The notes under the pieces were generated by a model that was not told the origin of the DNA, searched no databases, and worked only from the letters and a program-made list of their open reading frames with translations. Shown one piece after another: positions 7,817 through 15,693 of a stretch of DNA of 36,870 nt (position 1 is its first letter; every line of letters starts with the position of its first letter). Both the position numbers and the translations under genes were made by a program. Location: positions 1 to 36,870 of the forward strand of contig JAUNJG010000005.1 in the NCBI GenBank assembly GCA_030533385.1, given 5' to 3'. The DNA comes from Eubacteriales bacterium. GTDB taxonomy: Bacteria > Bacillota > Clostridia > Lachnospirales > Lachnospiraceae.

Positions 7817-7845
7817 ATTATAGTTATTTATTCCATTAAAGTCAA
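7817..7845 (-). promoter_or_regulatory. Consensus sigma-A promoter of the small orphan gene
   Basis: On the minus strand: TTGACT, exactly 17 bases, TATAAT. It lies immediately downstream of the fruA terminator (7847-7883) and points toward the 53-codon frame. Predicted start is near 7810. Confidence 0.85.
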
Positions 7846-7846
7846 C

Positions 7847-7883
7847 AAAAAGGCTTCAAAACCTTATGTTTTGAAGCCTTTTT
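7847..7883 (-). terminator. Rho-independent terminator of fruKA
   Basis: A perfect 16-base stem (AAAAAGGCTTCAAAAC paired with GTTTTGAAGCCTTTTT) with a 5-base loop, 55 bases after the fruA stop codon. On the minus strand it ends in five T. The plus strand also ends in T runs, so it may act in both directions. Confidence 0.9.
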
Positions 7884-7937
7884 GATTTTTATTCTTTTCC
7901 GGAAGCTGCCCTGTCTTTTCTCAGCTCTTTTCGGGCG

Positions 7938-9866
7938 TCATTTTGTCACCGGTTTTCTTAATACTCCAAGAAGAAACGCTCCCACAAGAGAACCTGCCAG
8001 CAACGACACGATATACATCAGCGCATTTCCCACAACCGGGAAGACGAACACGCCGCCGTGAGGTGCCATCAGAGTACATTTGAAAATCATGGACAATGCG
8101 CCTGCCACCGCAGAACCTGCCACACAGGACGGAATCACATGAATCGGGTCTCCTGCCGCATATGGAATGGCCGCCTCAGAGATGAAGCAAAGTCCCATGA
8201 TGGCGTTGACCGGAGCCGCCTTTCTGTCATTGTCGGTAAATTTATTTTGGAACAACCAGGAGGCAATCGCAATGGCAATCGGAGGAACCATGCCTCCCAC
8301 CATCACTGCCGCCATAATCATATACCCGCTGGTTGTCTGCGTGCCGAGAGCCGCCGTGCCAAACACATACGCCGCCTTGTTAAAAGGGCCACCCATATCT
8401 ATGGACATCATGCCGCCAACAACCATGCCAAGCACCACGGAATTTGCTCCTCCCAGAGATTCCAGCGCATTGTAGAGCATCTGGTTCAGCCAGGAGAAAA
8501 ATGGATTGATGGCAAACATAATCACGCTGATGCCCAGCAACCCAATCACCGGATAAATGAGCATCGGGCGAATGCCGTCCATGGATGCCGGAAGTTTTTC
8601 CGTCGCCTTTTTCAAAAGCAGCACCAGATAACCTGCCGCAAATCCCGCAAACAGCGCTCCGAGGAATCCGCCGGAAACCGGGGAGATGCCCGAATCAAAT
8701 GCGGAGGCGAAAGTCGTTCCCTGACTTGCAATATAGCCGCCAACAAAACCTGCCATCAGTCCCGGTCTGTCGGCAATGCTCATGGCGATGTAGCCAGCCA
8801 GAATCGGAAGCATGAAGTTAAATGCAGCTCCTCCGGCCGTCTTGAAAAAGGCCGCTGCCGGGGTGTTCATTCCGAAGTTGGAAGGGTCGATGCTGTAATC
8901 ATCCAGAAGGAAGGCGATGGCAATCAGGATACCGCCGCCGATGACAAAAGGCAGCATATGGGAGACGCCATTCATCAGATGTTTATAAACCTGACGTCCC
9001 AGACTTTCTCCTTCCGCCTCTTCTTTCACATCGATGCCTCCCGCATGATGATAAGTCGGCGCCTCCTTGTTTATGACTTTCTCAATAAGCTGTCCTGATT
9101 TGTGGATGCCGTCGGAAACCTTTACTTTGATGACCGGCTTCCCGTCAAAGCGGGCCATCTCCACATTCTTATCTGCCGCCACGATAATACCGTCGCAGGC
9201 AGCGATTTCCTCTCTTGTCAGCACGTTTTTTGCACCGGAAGAACCGTTCGTCTCCACCTTCACGGAAATCCCCATCTCCTTGCCGGCTTCCTCCAACGCT
9301 TCCGCCGCCATGTAAGTGTGGGCGATTCCCGTCGGACAGGCGGTCACTGCCAGCACCCGGTATTTTGCGTCGGATGCTGTCTGCTCTGCCGCCGGCGCCT
9401 CCTCATATTTTTCTTGTTCTTTTACATCGATGGCCTTCAGAAATTCTTCCACCGTCCTCGCATTCAGAAGCTTCTCCCTGAACTCCCCGTCCATCAAAAT
9501 GGTAGACAGTCTGGACAGTGCCTCCAGATGCACGTCGGACCCTTCTTCCGGCGCCGCTATCATGAAAAACAGATTGGACGGCTGTCCATCCAAGGCGTCA
9601 CAGTCCACGCCCCCAGGCACGGTGATGGCCGCAATTCCCGGGTGTACCGCCGCCTTGTTTTTCGCATGAGGAATGCAGATTCCTTCTGCAATCGCCGTCG
9701 GCCCTTCTCCTTCCCGCTTTAAAATTCCTTTTTTAAATTCTTCTTTGTCCGAGACGTTCCCAACCCGACTGTGCAGGTCGATGAGCAGATTCAGCGCCTC
9801 CTCTTTTTCGGAGACATCCGCCCGAAGCACCACGGCTTCTTTTTTGAGCAAATCAACGATTCTCAT
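7938..9866 (-). CDS. fruA: PTS fructose transporter, fused IIA-IIB-IIC
   Basis: This membrane permease of the phosphotransferase system imports fructose and phosphorylates it to fructose 1-phosphate. Domain order in the 642 residues is IIA (about 1-150, phosphorylated His67 in ICIPHAKN), IIB (about 168-265, phosphorylated Cys177 in VTACPTGIAHTYMA) and IIC (about 300-640, many membrane segments, starting with GVSHMLPFVIGGG). All three domains look intact. The ATG at 9866 is preferred over one at 9887, which would overlap the fruK stop, because GGGAG sits five bases before it. It follows fruK by 17 bases and closes the operon. The general PTS proteins EI and HPr are not in this window. Confidence 0.96.
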   Translation of the reverse strand: MRIVDLLKKEAVVLRADVSEKEEALNLLIDLHSRVGNVSDKEEFKKGILKREGEGPTAIAEGICIPHAKNKAAVHPGIAAITVPGGVDCDALDGQPSNLFFMIAAPEEGSDVHLEALSRLSTILMDGEFREKLLNARTVEEFLKAIDVKEQEKYEEAPAAEQTASDAKYRVLAVTACPTGIAHTYMAAEALEEAGKEMGISVKVETNGSSGAKNVLTREEIAACDGIIVAADKNVEMARFDGKPVIKVKVSDGIHKSGQLIEKVINKEAPTYHHAGGIDVKEEAEGESLGRQVYKHLMNGVSHMLPFVIGGGILIAIAFLLDDYSIDPSNFGMNTPAAAFFKTAGGAAFNFMLPILAGYIAMSIADRPGLMAGFVGGYIASQGTTFASAFDSGISPVSGGFLGALFAGFAAGYLVLLLKKATEKLPASMDGIRPMLIYPVIGLLGISVIMFAINPFFSWLNQMLYNALESLGGANSVVLGMVVGGMMSIDMGGPFNKAAYVFGTAALGTQTTSGYMIMAAVMVGGMVPPIAIAIASWLFQNKFTDNDRKAAPVNAIMGLCFISEAAIPYAAGDPIHVIPSCVAGSAVAGALSMIFKCTLMAPHGGVFVFPVVGNALMYIVSLLAGSLVGAFLLGVLRKPVTK

Positions 9867-9883
9867 AAGTTCTCCCTTCCTCC

Positions 9884-10789
9884 TCATCCAATCTGTCTCA
9901 ACATATCTTCATACATTTCTTTAGAAGCCAGCCCTTCCGAAAATGCGGTTGCGCTTCCTGCCGCCGTTCCGGTTTTCAGCGCCTCCTCATAGCTGCCGCT
10001 TTTTAAATAGCCCGCAAGGAATCCAGCTACCATGGAGTCTCCCGCTCCCACGGAATTCACCACCTTGCCCGAAGGAGTTCCCATCTGAATCGTCCGTCCT
10101 TCCTCAGTGATAAGGATGGCCCCATCCCCTGCCATGGAAACAAGAACATTTCCTGCTCCCATCTTTTGCAACTCCCTGCCGTAATGCTCGATGTCCTCCC
10201 TCGTCTCGCAGACTGTGTGGAACATCTCTCCCAGCTCATGATTGTTCGGCTTGATGAGAAATGGATGGTATTTTAAGACGTTCTTCAACAAATCCTTTGT
10301 GGCGTCCACGGCAATCCGAATTTTTTTTGATTCCATCCGGGCGAGGATTTTTTCATAAATATCCTCCGGAAGCGTACTCGGTATACTTCCCGCCAGCACA
10401 AGCACATCTTCTTCTTTCAGTTTATCCAGCTTTGCGAAGAGCGCCTCCACGGCCTCCTCGGTAATGTCCGGGCCTTGTCCGTTAATTTCTGTCTCCTCCC
10501 CGTGTTTTACCTTCACATTGATTCTGGAATTCCCCTGTGGAAGATGAATGAAATCCGTGTGGATGCCAAGGGAAGACAAGCCTTCCTCAATGGCCTTTCC
10601 CGTAAATCCAGCGACAAAGCCAAGGGCGGTTGTCTCCATACCCAGCATATTTAAGATGCCGGAAACATTGATTCCCTTTCCTCCATAAAATATGGTCTCC
10701 TTCCTGGACCTGTTGATGTCCCCTAAGTGCATCTCGTCCAAAAACACCACATAATCGAGCGCCGGGTTAAATGTCACTGTATAAATCAT
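9884..10789 (-). CDS. fruK: 1-phosphofructokinase
   Basis: FruK uses ATP to convert fructose 1-phosphate, the product of FruA, into fructose 1,6-bisphosphate for glycolysis. The 301 residues belong to the PfkB sugar-kinase family. Visible features are the N-terminal TVTFNPALDYVV, the GGKGINVSG substrate loop near residue 38 and the C-terminal signature NSVGAGDSMVAGF near residue 246, whose Asp is the catalytic base. The ATG at 10789 was chosen because AGGAGG lies ten bases upstream, giving the canonical N-terminus; an upstream start would add ten residues. In many Firmicutes a DeoR-type FruR gene heads this operon; here it is absent, and a DeoR-family gene sits 23 kb away at 33946. Confidence 0.96.
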   Translation of the reverse strand: MIYTVTFNPALDYVVFLDEMHLGDINRSRKETIFYGGKGINVSGILNMLGMETTALGFVAGFTGKAIEEGLSSLGIHTDFIHLPQGNSRINVKVKHGEETEINGQGPDITEEAVEALFAKLDKLKEEDVLVLAGSIPSTLPEDIYEKILARMESKKIRIAVDATKDLLKNVLKYHPFLIKPNNHELGEMFHTVCETREDIEHYGRELQKMGAGNVLVSMAGDGAILITEEGRTIQMGTPSGKVVNSVGAGDSMVAGFLAGYLKSGSYEEALKTGTAAGSATAFSEGLASKEMYEDMLRQIG

Positions 10790-10995
10790 TGCAAACAATC
10801 CTCCTTTTGCCTCTCCCATATCCTGAAAATCCGTTCTCTTTCAGATTCATAAGGAACTTACGGGAATACGCTATCCTTTACTTTACCCAAAAAGTTTCCG
10901 TTTCACTCACAAAAAATGCTGTGCATTTCGTTTTTCGGCCTCTTCTTTTGTATGGTTTTATACTACCCCCTTTTTTCTTATTTTACATCTAACGA

Positions 10996-11047
10996 TTGTC
11001 ACTTTCACCCAAGTCAAATGTCATATATTTCCATGACAAATGTCATA
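10996..11047. promoter_or_regulatory. Candidate operator: direct repeats upstream of fruK
   Basis: Two identical 11-base repeats CAAATGTCATA lie at 11015-11025 and 11037-11047, exactly 22 bases apart, about two turns of the helix. The second is part of a palindrome ATGACA-AA-TGTCAT (11033-11046). TTGTCACTTT at 10996-11005 adds another TGTCA. The cluster sits in the spacer between the solute-binding protein terminator and fruK. I could not place a convincing -35/-10 for fruK in the remaining 200 bases; TATAAA near 10961 lacks a -35. Confidence 0.45.
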
Positions 11048-11070
11048 AAAGAACGGACGCCATCCGTCCG
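11047..11070 (-). terminator. Probable terminator of the sensing cluster
   Basis: A short GC-rich stem CGGACG-CCATC-CGTCCG (11054-11070) is followed on the minus strand by TTCTTTTA. It begins 11 bases after the stop codon of the solute-binding protein gene. The stem is short, so read-through into fruKA is possible. Confidence 0.65.
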
Positions 11071-11080
11071 TCCCGCATCG

Positions 11081-12400
11081 TCACCGGATAATTTTATCTA
11101 TCTCCTTTGTCAGATTAAACAGCCCGGTATGAATATCCGCATCGGAGGCAACGAGCGCTGTCAGCACATGGTTGGCCTTCTCCATCGCCTCCTCATAAAA
11201 CAGAAAATTTTCCGAAGGCACGGCGGCCTCGATTGCCTGATTTAACAACGACAAATCAATGTCGCTCTCCCCCGGCGTATCTTCGTTGAGCAGCCGCATA
11301 ATCTCGCCGGAATTAGTCACCTTCTTTAGAACCGAGGCGCCGGAAGCATCCCGATAAATAAGCTTTTGAATTTCCTCATCCATCGTGAGGAGCTTCACGA
11401 ACTCCCAGGCCTCCTTCTTTTTTGCGGTTCGGGCACTGACACCCACCATGAGCGTTTCCATAGAAGCGCTGTTGCTTCCCGACGGCCCTGCCGGCATGGA
11501 CACGCAGTTCCACTCAAAATCAGAGTATTTTTTGATTCTCCACGGATAGGGCATGTAGGTTCTGTATTCTGAGAAAGTCAGCGGGCGAAACACTACCTTT
11601 CCCAGGTCAAAATCGTTGGCGCTGACCTGATAGCCTCCCTTCGTCTTCTCCAGCCTTCGCAAAAAACGAACGGCCTCCTGAAACCGGGAATCTGTCAAAG
11701 TGGACTCCATTCCATTTTTTCTAAACAATCCGATGCCGTTGGAACAGACCGCCTGTTGCCATGTATAATCATAAAAGCCAAACCGGTCCGGCTTCCCGTC
11801 GCCATCCTCGTCCTTTCCCACCCGGCTGCAAATGTCATAAAAGTCCTCCCACGTCCAATCCGCCCTCGGCATGGGAATACCCTCTTCCTTTAACAGCGTC
11901 TTGTTGACGAACATCAAAGTGGGATTGCACTCAAAGGGCATGGCATACCTCCTGCCGCCATAGATTCCCGCCCGCAAAGCCGAATCATAAAAGACAGAGC
12001 AGTCTGTCCTATCAAACTGAATCCGGCTGTCCAGAGGTTCCAGAGCGCCGGAGGCCGCCAGCGTGTTGAAATCTTCATTTAACACCATATAGACATCCGG
12101 CTCCGTACCCTTTAAAATTTCTCCTGACAGCCACTCGGAATATTCCTCCGACGGAATGCCCTCCTCGTATTCCACCCGGATACCCGGATGAGTTTTTTCA
12201 TACTTTTTTATTGCCTGATCAAAGATATCATAGTGAATGGTTCCCGGCACCTCCCAGTTGCTGCCGTAAAATATTCCTATCTTTAATGTCTTATGATTGT
12301 GGAACAAAAGCAGAAGAAGCAGGAAAAGAAAGCCGAAGACCGCCGCCAGAAAAACGAGCAGCGGTCTTTGGCTGCTTTTGTTTGAATCCTTTTGTTTCAT
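11081..12400 (-). CDS. Family 1 extracellular sugar-binding protein, membrane-anchored
   Basis: The 439 residues resemble the MalE/UgpB-type solute-binding proteins that capture oligosaccharides for ABC importers. One hydrophobic segment at about 13-33 follows a basic N-terminus. There is no lipobox cysteine, so it is probably held by an uncleaved signal anchor and not by a lipid. The mature part contains family-like segments such as KYEKTHPGIRVEYEEG near residue 66 and SEWLSGEILKGTEPDVYMV. It is the last gene of a unit with a two-component system, 105 bases after the response regulator, and no permease or ATPase gene is nearby. I infer a role in ligand presentation to the sensor and not in transport. 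ATG 12400 has GGAGAAAGAC before it. Confidence 0.82.
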   Translation of the reverse strand: MKQKDSNKSSQRPLLVFLAAVFGFLFLLLLLLFHNHKTLKIGIFYGSNWEVPGTIHYDIFDQAIKKYEKTHPGIRVEYEEGIPSEEYSEWLSGEILKGTEPDVYMVLNEDFNTLAASGALEPLDSRIQFDRTDCSVFYDSALRAGIYGGRRYAMPFECNPTLMFVNKTLLKEEGIPMPRADWTWEDFYDICSRVGKDEDGDGKPDRFGFYDYTWQQAVCSNGIGLFRKNGMESTLTDSRFQEAVRFLRRLEKTKGGYQVSANDFDLGKVVFRPLTFSEYRTYMPYPWRIKKYSDFEWNCVSMPAGPSGSNSASMETLMVGVSARTAKKKEAWEFVKLLTMDEEIQKLIYRDASGASVLKKVTNSGEIMRLLNEDTPGESDIDLSLLNQAIEAAVPSENFLFYEEAMEKANHVLTALVASDADIHTGLFNLTKEIDKIIR

Positions 12401-12505
12401 GTCTTTCTCCTCTCCCGATGATGGCATGAACAGCCGCACACCCAAGCTGTCATGACCGGATAGCTACTTTTTTTGTTTCCTTTTTCAGGACGAATCCCAG
12501 TCGCA

Positions 12506-13180
12506 CTAAAAGTCCTCGAAGGCTCCTCCCGCCACCCCGGTCTGTACCGCCCAGATGGCAAGCTGGGTTCTGTCTCTCAAATCTAACTTTGCCAATATGG
12601 AACTCAGATAATTTCGCACCGTCCCCTCAGACAAAAATAAATCCGCCGCCACCTCCTTGTTGGAAAATCCACAGCCGATTTTCTGAATCACCTTCCACTC
12701 GGTCCTGGTCAGTTCTTCGGTCTGCTTTTCGTCAACCCGAATGATATAATTTCCCTTTGCCATCCGGTTAAACAACTTCACCACCTTGTCGGTAATTTCA
12801 GGGTTAATCATGGCACGCCCACTGTACACCGTCCGAATTGCCTCGGACAGCTCCTTCATGGAAATCCCCTTAAGCAAATATCCGCTTGCCCCGTATTTCA
12901 ATGCCCCGTACACATATTCGTCATCGTCAAAAGTGGTAAGTACAATAATGGAAATATCGGGATATTTCTCCTTCACCTGCCTGGTACATTCCACCCCGTC
13001 CATCCCCGGCATGCGGATGTCCATCAATATCACATCCGGCTTTGCCCGGGCAATGCCGTCTAACACCTGCTGCCCGTCAGAAGCCATGCCCACCACCTCC
13101 ATATCGCTATTTGCTCCCAGCACGATGGCGAGACTCTCTCTGATTAATTCCTGGTCATCTGCTATCATTACCTTTATCAT
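12506..13180 (-). CDS. NarL/LuxR-type response regulator
   Basis: A 224-residue cytosolic transcription factor of the NarL/DegU type. The receiver domain (about 1-120) has the acidic pair in IADDQ, the phosphorylated Asp54 in ILMDIRMPGMDG and Lys near 104 in YLLKG. The C-terminal helix-turn-helix (about 150-212) carries GFSNKEVAADLFLSEGTVRNYLSSI, typical LuxR-type recognition. It starts inside the 3' end of the kinase gene (26-base overlap), which points to translational coupling with its cognate kinase. ATG 13180 has GGAAACAGGAAG upstream; an upstream frame extension was rejected because it would lie wholly in the kinase gene and lacks family similarity. Its targets probably include its own cluster, but none is proven. 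Confidence 0.94.
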   Translation of the reverse strand: MIKVMIADDQELIRESLAIVLGANSDMEVVGMASDGQQVLDGIARAKPDVILMDIRMPGMDGVECTRQVKEKYPDISIIVLTTFDDDEYVYGALKYGASGYLLKGISMKELSEAIRTVYSGRAMINPEITDKVVKLFNRMAKGNYIIRVDEKQTEELTRTEWKVIQKIGCGFSNKEVAADLFLSEGTVRNYLSSILAKLDLRDRTQLAIWAVQTGVAGGAFEDF

Positions 13181-14528
13181 CTTCCTGTTTCCTTTCTTCT
13201 TTTTTCTTTGTCCGCACCGGCAGCCGAACAATGACGGTAAAACCGAAGGTGCCTTCCCAGTACAAGGTACCGCCTGCCAATTCTACTCTCTCTCTCATGT
13301 GCCTGAGTCCAAACCCTTCTTCCACCTTGTCACAGCCACGCCCATTGTCGCTAATCATCAAGATCAGCTCCCCGTTTTTTTCGCTCATGCGAACCCAGAT
13401 CTCTGTGGCTTTGCCGTGGCGGATGGCATTGGTCGTACTCTCCTGAATACTCCGGTACAATGTCTCTTCGATATCAGCTCCAAATTCCATGCCGTCCGTA
13501 TAGGATACGAAATATATTTTGGTATTAGTTCCTCTGGACATTTCCTCTACCATCTGCTGAATGGCGTGTTCAAAGGAAAGACGCTCCAGGGCGTCCGGCT
13601 TCAGCTTTCGCACGGAACGCCGGACATCATTCAACCCCTTTCTCGCCATGTCCGCAATGACGTCCAACTGCTGTTTTGCCGCCTCCGGAGAGACCTCCAC
13701 CAGGACGGCCGCCGCCTCCACTCCCACAGAAATCCCCGTCAGGATATGTCCCAGAGTATCGTGTATCTCCCTCGCCAGTCGGTTTCTCTCCCTCGTCTCT
13801 CCCATCTGCTCCTTCTCCTGCGCAAAAGAGTGAAGCTGTTCATTTGCCTTTTGCAGCTGCTGATTCAGAGAACGAATCCTCTCATTTTCCTTTCGGTCGG
13901 CCACAAGAAGCAACACCATGTAGCTTAAAAATAAAATCATGTTACACAGCTCACAGACCGTTCTCATGCTGAGAAACAAACGCCCCACATCGTCGGTGTA
14001 GAAAGACACCCACGTCTCAAACGAATTCATCGGCACCAGCAACGTCACCAGTTGATAACTTCCTCCCATGTAGCAAAGAAATGCCAGTATGAGCAGCACC
14101 AGCCTGTTCCGGGATTCTTTGACATAATATAAAAACTCGGCGAACACAAAAAAGATAATGCCATTATAAGACATGTCGATTTTTTCCATCAGCAGGATGA
14201 CCAGCCCGATCTCTATCACGTTCAACGCCGTAAAAAGAGGAGTCCCCTGCACTTCCTTTTGCCGTTTTACCCAGATGGAAAGGCAAATCAGCATGTAGCA
14301 GCCTGCCACCATCACAAGGCGGATTTCCGGTCTCTCCGGAAGCCTCACAAGTTTTGTCACAAACTCTGCCGCCTCCTGGGAAAATGCAATTCGGTACTGA
14401 GTCAGCACGATGGCACCGGCCAGAAACATCACCGTGATAAAATTTAAAATCCCTATTATTTTTAGACACACATTCAGATAAACGCCGGAATCCGGGGACA
14501 GAACTTCTGTTTTTTTTGGTTGATGCAT
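13155..14528 (-). CDS. Membrane sensor histidine kinase, HisKA_3 type
   Basis: The 457 residues form a sensor kinase of the NarX/DegS-like class that phosphorylates the response regulator encoded next. The N-terminal half has about six hydrophobic membrane segments (around 20-43, 70-86, 97-115, 120-136, 143-163, 190-211) with little extracytoplasmic mass, followed by a coiled coil (about 212-245). The phosphorylated residue is His256 in RLAREIHDTLGH. The ATPase domain shows ESTTNAIRHG (N box) and DNGRGCD...GFGLRHMRERV. With no large sensing domain of its own, it probably relies on the neighbouring binding proteins for ligand input. ATG 14528 is favoured over the adjacent GTG at 14531 because GGGGG then sits at normal distance. 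Confidence 0.93.
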   Translation of the reverse strand: MHQPKKTEVLSPDSGVYLNVCLKIIGILNFITVMFLAGAIVLTQYRIAFSQEAAEFVTKLVRLPERPEIRLVMVAGCYMLICLSIWVKRQKEVQGTPLFTALNVIEIGLVILLMEKIDMSYNGIIFFVFAEFLYYVKESRNRLVLLILAFLCYMGGSYQLVTLLVPMNSFETWVSFYTDDVGRLFLSMRTVCELCNMILFLSYMVLLLVADRKENERIRSLNQQLQKANEQLHSFAQEKEQMGETRERNRLAREIHDTLGHILTGISVGVEAAAVLVEVSPEAAKQQLDVIADMARKGLNDVRRSVRKLKPDALERLSFEHAIQQMVEEMSRGTNTKIYFVSYTDGMEFGADIEETLYRSIQESTTNAIRHGKATEIWVRMSEKNGELILMISDNGRGCDKVEEGFGLRHMRERVELAGGTLYWEGTFGFTVIVRLPVRTKKKEERKQEDDKGNDSR

Positions 14529-14546
14529 CACAATCCCCCACTCTCT

Positions 14547-15524
14547 TTATTCCCATTCACCAAGACTGTATTCTCCAATGTTCTCTCCTGTAATCAACTC
14601 CACGGGAATCGTCGTTTTTTCCGGCACCGACTCCCCCGCCAGTTTCTTGTAAAGCAGCTCCGCCGTCACCGTCCCCATCTGTGTCGGCGATTGAGCGGCG
14701 GTGGCAGTCATTCTTCCCTCATAAATCATCGTCTTAGATTCCGGCGCTCCGTCCACGCTGTAGACCAAGACCTCCGGCAACATGCCAACGGCGTCCAGTG
14801 CCGCCATGGCGCCCAGGGAGCTTGGATCATTCAAGCCCATCACCACGTCAATATCCCTCCGTTCTTCCAGTACCTTCTCTACCATGGGCTGCGCCACTTC
14901 CAGCTGCCCCTGGCAATCCAGCTCTCCCACCGTCTCGTAGGGCCACCCCGCTTTATCCAGCGTGTCTTTGAATCCCCGCACTCTGTCCACCGCAGATTTA
15001 TTCGGCTTTTGAATCAGAAACAAGATTTTTCCCCCCTCCCTCTTTTTCATCAAATCCAGGGCGCACAGTTCTCCGGCAGCATAATTGTCCGAAACTACGG
15101 TCCCCTCCACCAGGGAAGTATCATAGACCTCCGCATCCACCGCCAGCACCGGAATATCAGCCATCTTTGCCGCTTCCAGACCCTCCCTGATTTTTTTCCA
15201 GTCCACCGCATTGATCAGCAGAATGTCCACTTTCTCCTCTATCAGCTTTTTTATCTGTCTGTTCTGCATCTCCGCATCCATGGCAGAATCCCTCGCCACC
15301 ATCACGTCGCCCCGGCTTCTCACCACCGCCTTTATCTTCTCATCAATCACTTCAAAATACGGATTGTTCATCGTCATGTACACGGCACCTATTTTTTTCT
15401 GTGACTCTTCCTGACGGTTCTTATTTCTGCTAAAATAAAGCAGGAAAAGACAGCCCGCCAGAATCAGGAGAAGAACGACTCCCCCCGCCGACACCAGCAT
15501 ATTTTCTTTCTTTTTTCTTCCCAT
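14547..15524 (-). CDS. RbsB/MglB-type sugar-binding protein, membrane-tethered
   Basis: The 325 residues match the periplasmic-binding-protein fold used for ribose, galactose and xylose (Peripla_BP_4 type). Hallmarks are YMTMNNPYFEVIDE near residue 49, the AQPMVEKVLEER segment and VVMGLNDPSSLGAMAAL. The N-terminus is unusual: ILAG-Cys25 looks like a lipobox, but the hydrophobic stretch continues after Cys25 (LFLLYF), so it may be either a lipoprotein or a simple signal anchor. It is the first gene of the unit binding protein-kinase-regulator-second binding protein, with promoter 15564-15592 and GGAGGGGAAAAT before ATG 15524. No ABC permease follows, so I infer it serves as ligand sensor for the kinase. 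Confidence 0.85.
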   Translation of the reverse strand: MGRKKKENMLVSAGGVVLLLILAGCLFLLYFSRNKNRQEESQKKIGAVYMTMNNPYFEVIDEKIKAVVRSRGDVMVARDSAMDAEMQNRQIKKLIEEKVDILLINAVDWKKIREGLEAAKMADIPVLAVDAEVYDTSLVEGTVVSDNYAAGELCALDLMKKREGGKILFLIQKPNKSAVDRVRGFKDTLDKAGWPYETVGELDCQGQLEVAQPMVEKVLEERRDIDVVMGLNDPSSLGAMAALDAVGMLPEVLVYSVDGAPESKTMIYEGRMTATAAQSPTQMGTVTAELLYKKLAGESVPEKTTIPVELITGENIGEYSLGEWE

Positions 15525-15563
15525 ATTTTCCCCTCCTTCTTCCGAACATCAGGCACTATTTAT

Positions 15564-15592
15564 ATAGTATCTTCTTTTCCTCTGTTTGCCAA
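15564..15592 (-). promoter_or_regulatory. Promoter of the sugar-sensing cluster
   Basis: On the minus strand: TTGGCA, 17 bases, TACTAT. The -10 overlaps a small palindrome (ACTAT-TTAT-ATAGT). Predicted start is near 15557, about 33 bases before the ATG. Confidence 0.55.
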
Positions 15593-15612
15593 CAATAAAT
15601 GGAAGAAGCAGA

Positions 15613-15662
15613 GAAGGGACGGCAGCATTCTTCCCTCTTTTTTAGAATACTGTCGCCCCTTC
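15613..15662 (-). terminator. Long imperfect hairpin after the HPr-like gene, probable terminator
   Basis: Two 19-base arms (15613-15631 and 15644-15662) pair with one mismatch and two positions that become G-U pairs in RNA, around a 12-base loop. It lies 32 bases after the HPr-like stop codon and before the promoter of the sensing cluster. No T run follows on the minus strand, so it may stabilise the 3' end or act through another mechanism and not as a classical terminator. Confidence 0.5.
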
Positions 15663-15693
15663 GGTCTGTTTTTCATATTTTCATTTCAGATAA

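Noticed and set aside
8058-9098. Long plus-strand frame opposite fruA (about 346 codons)
   Set aside because: It mirrors the fruA coding sequence. The His/Arg/Gln-rich composition is what the antisense of a GC-biased coding frame gives; fruA itself has intact domains.
10885-10910. cre (CcpA) site upstream of fruK
   Set aside because: The sequence TGAAACGGAAAC resembles half a cre but is one base short of the consensus spacing and not palindromic.
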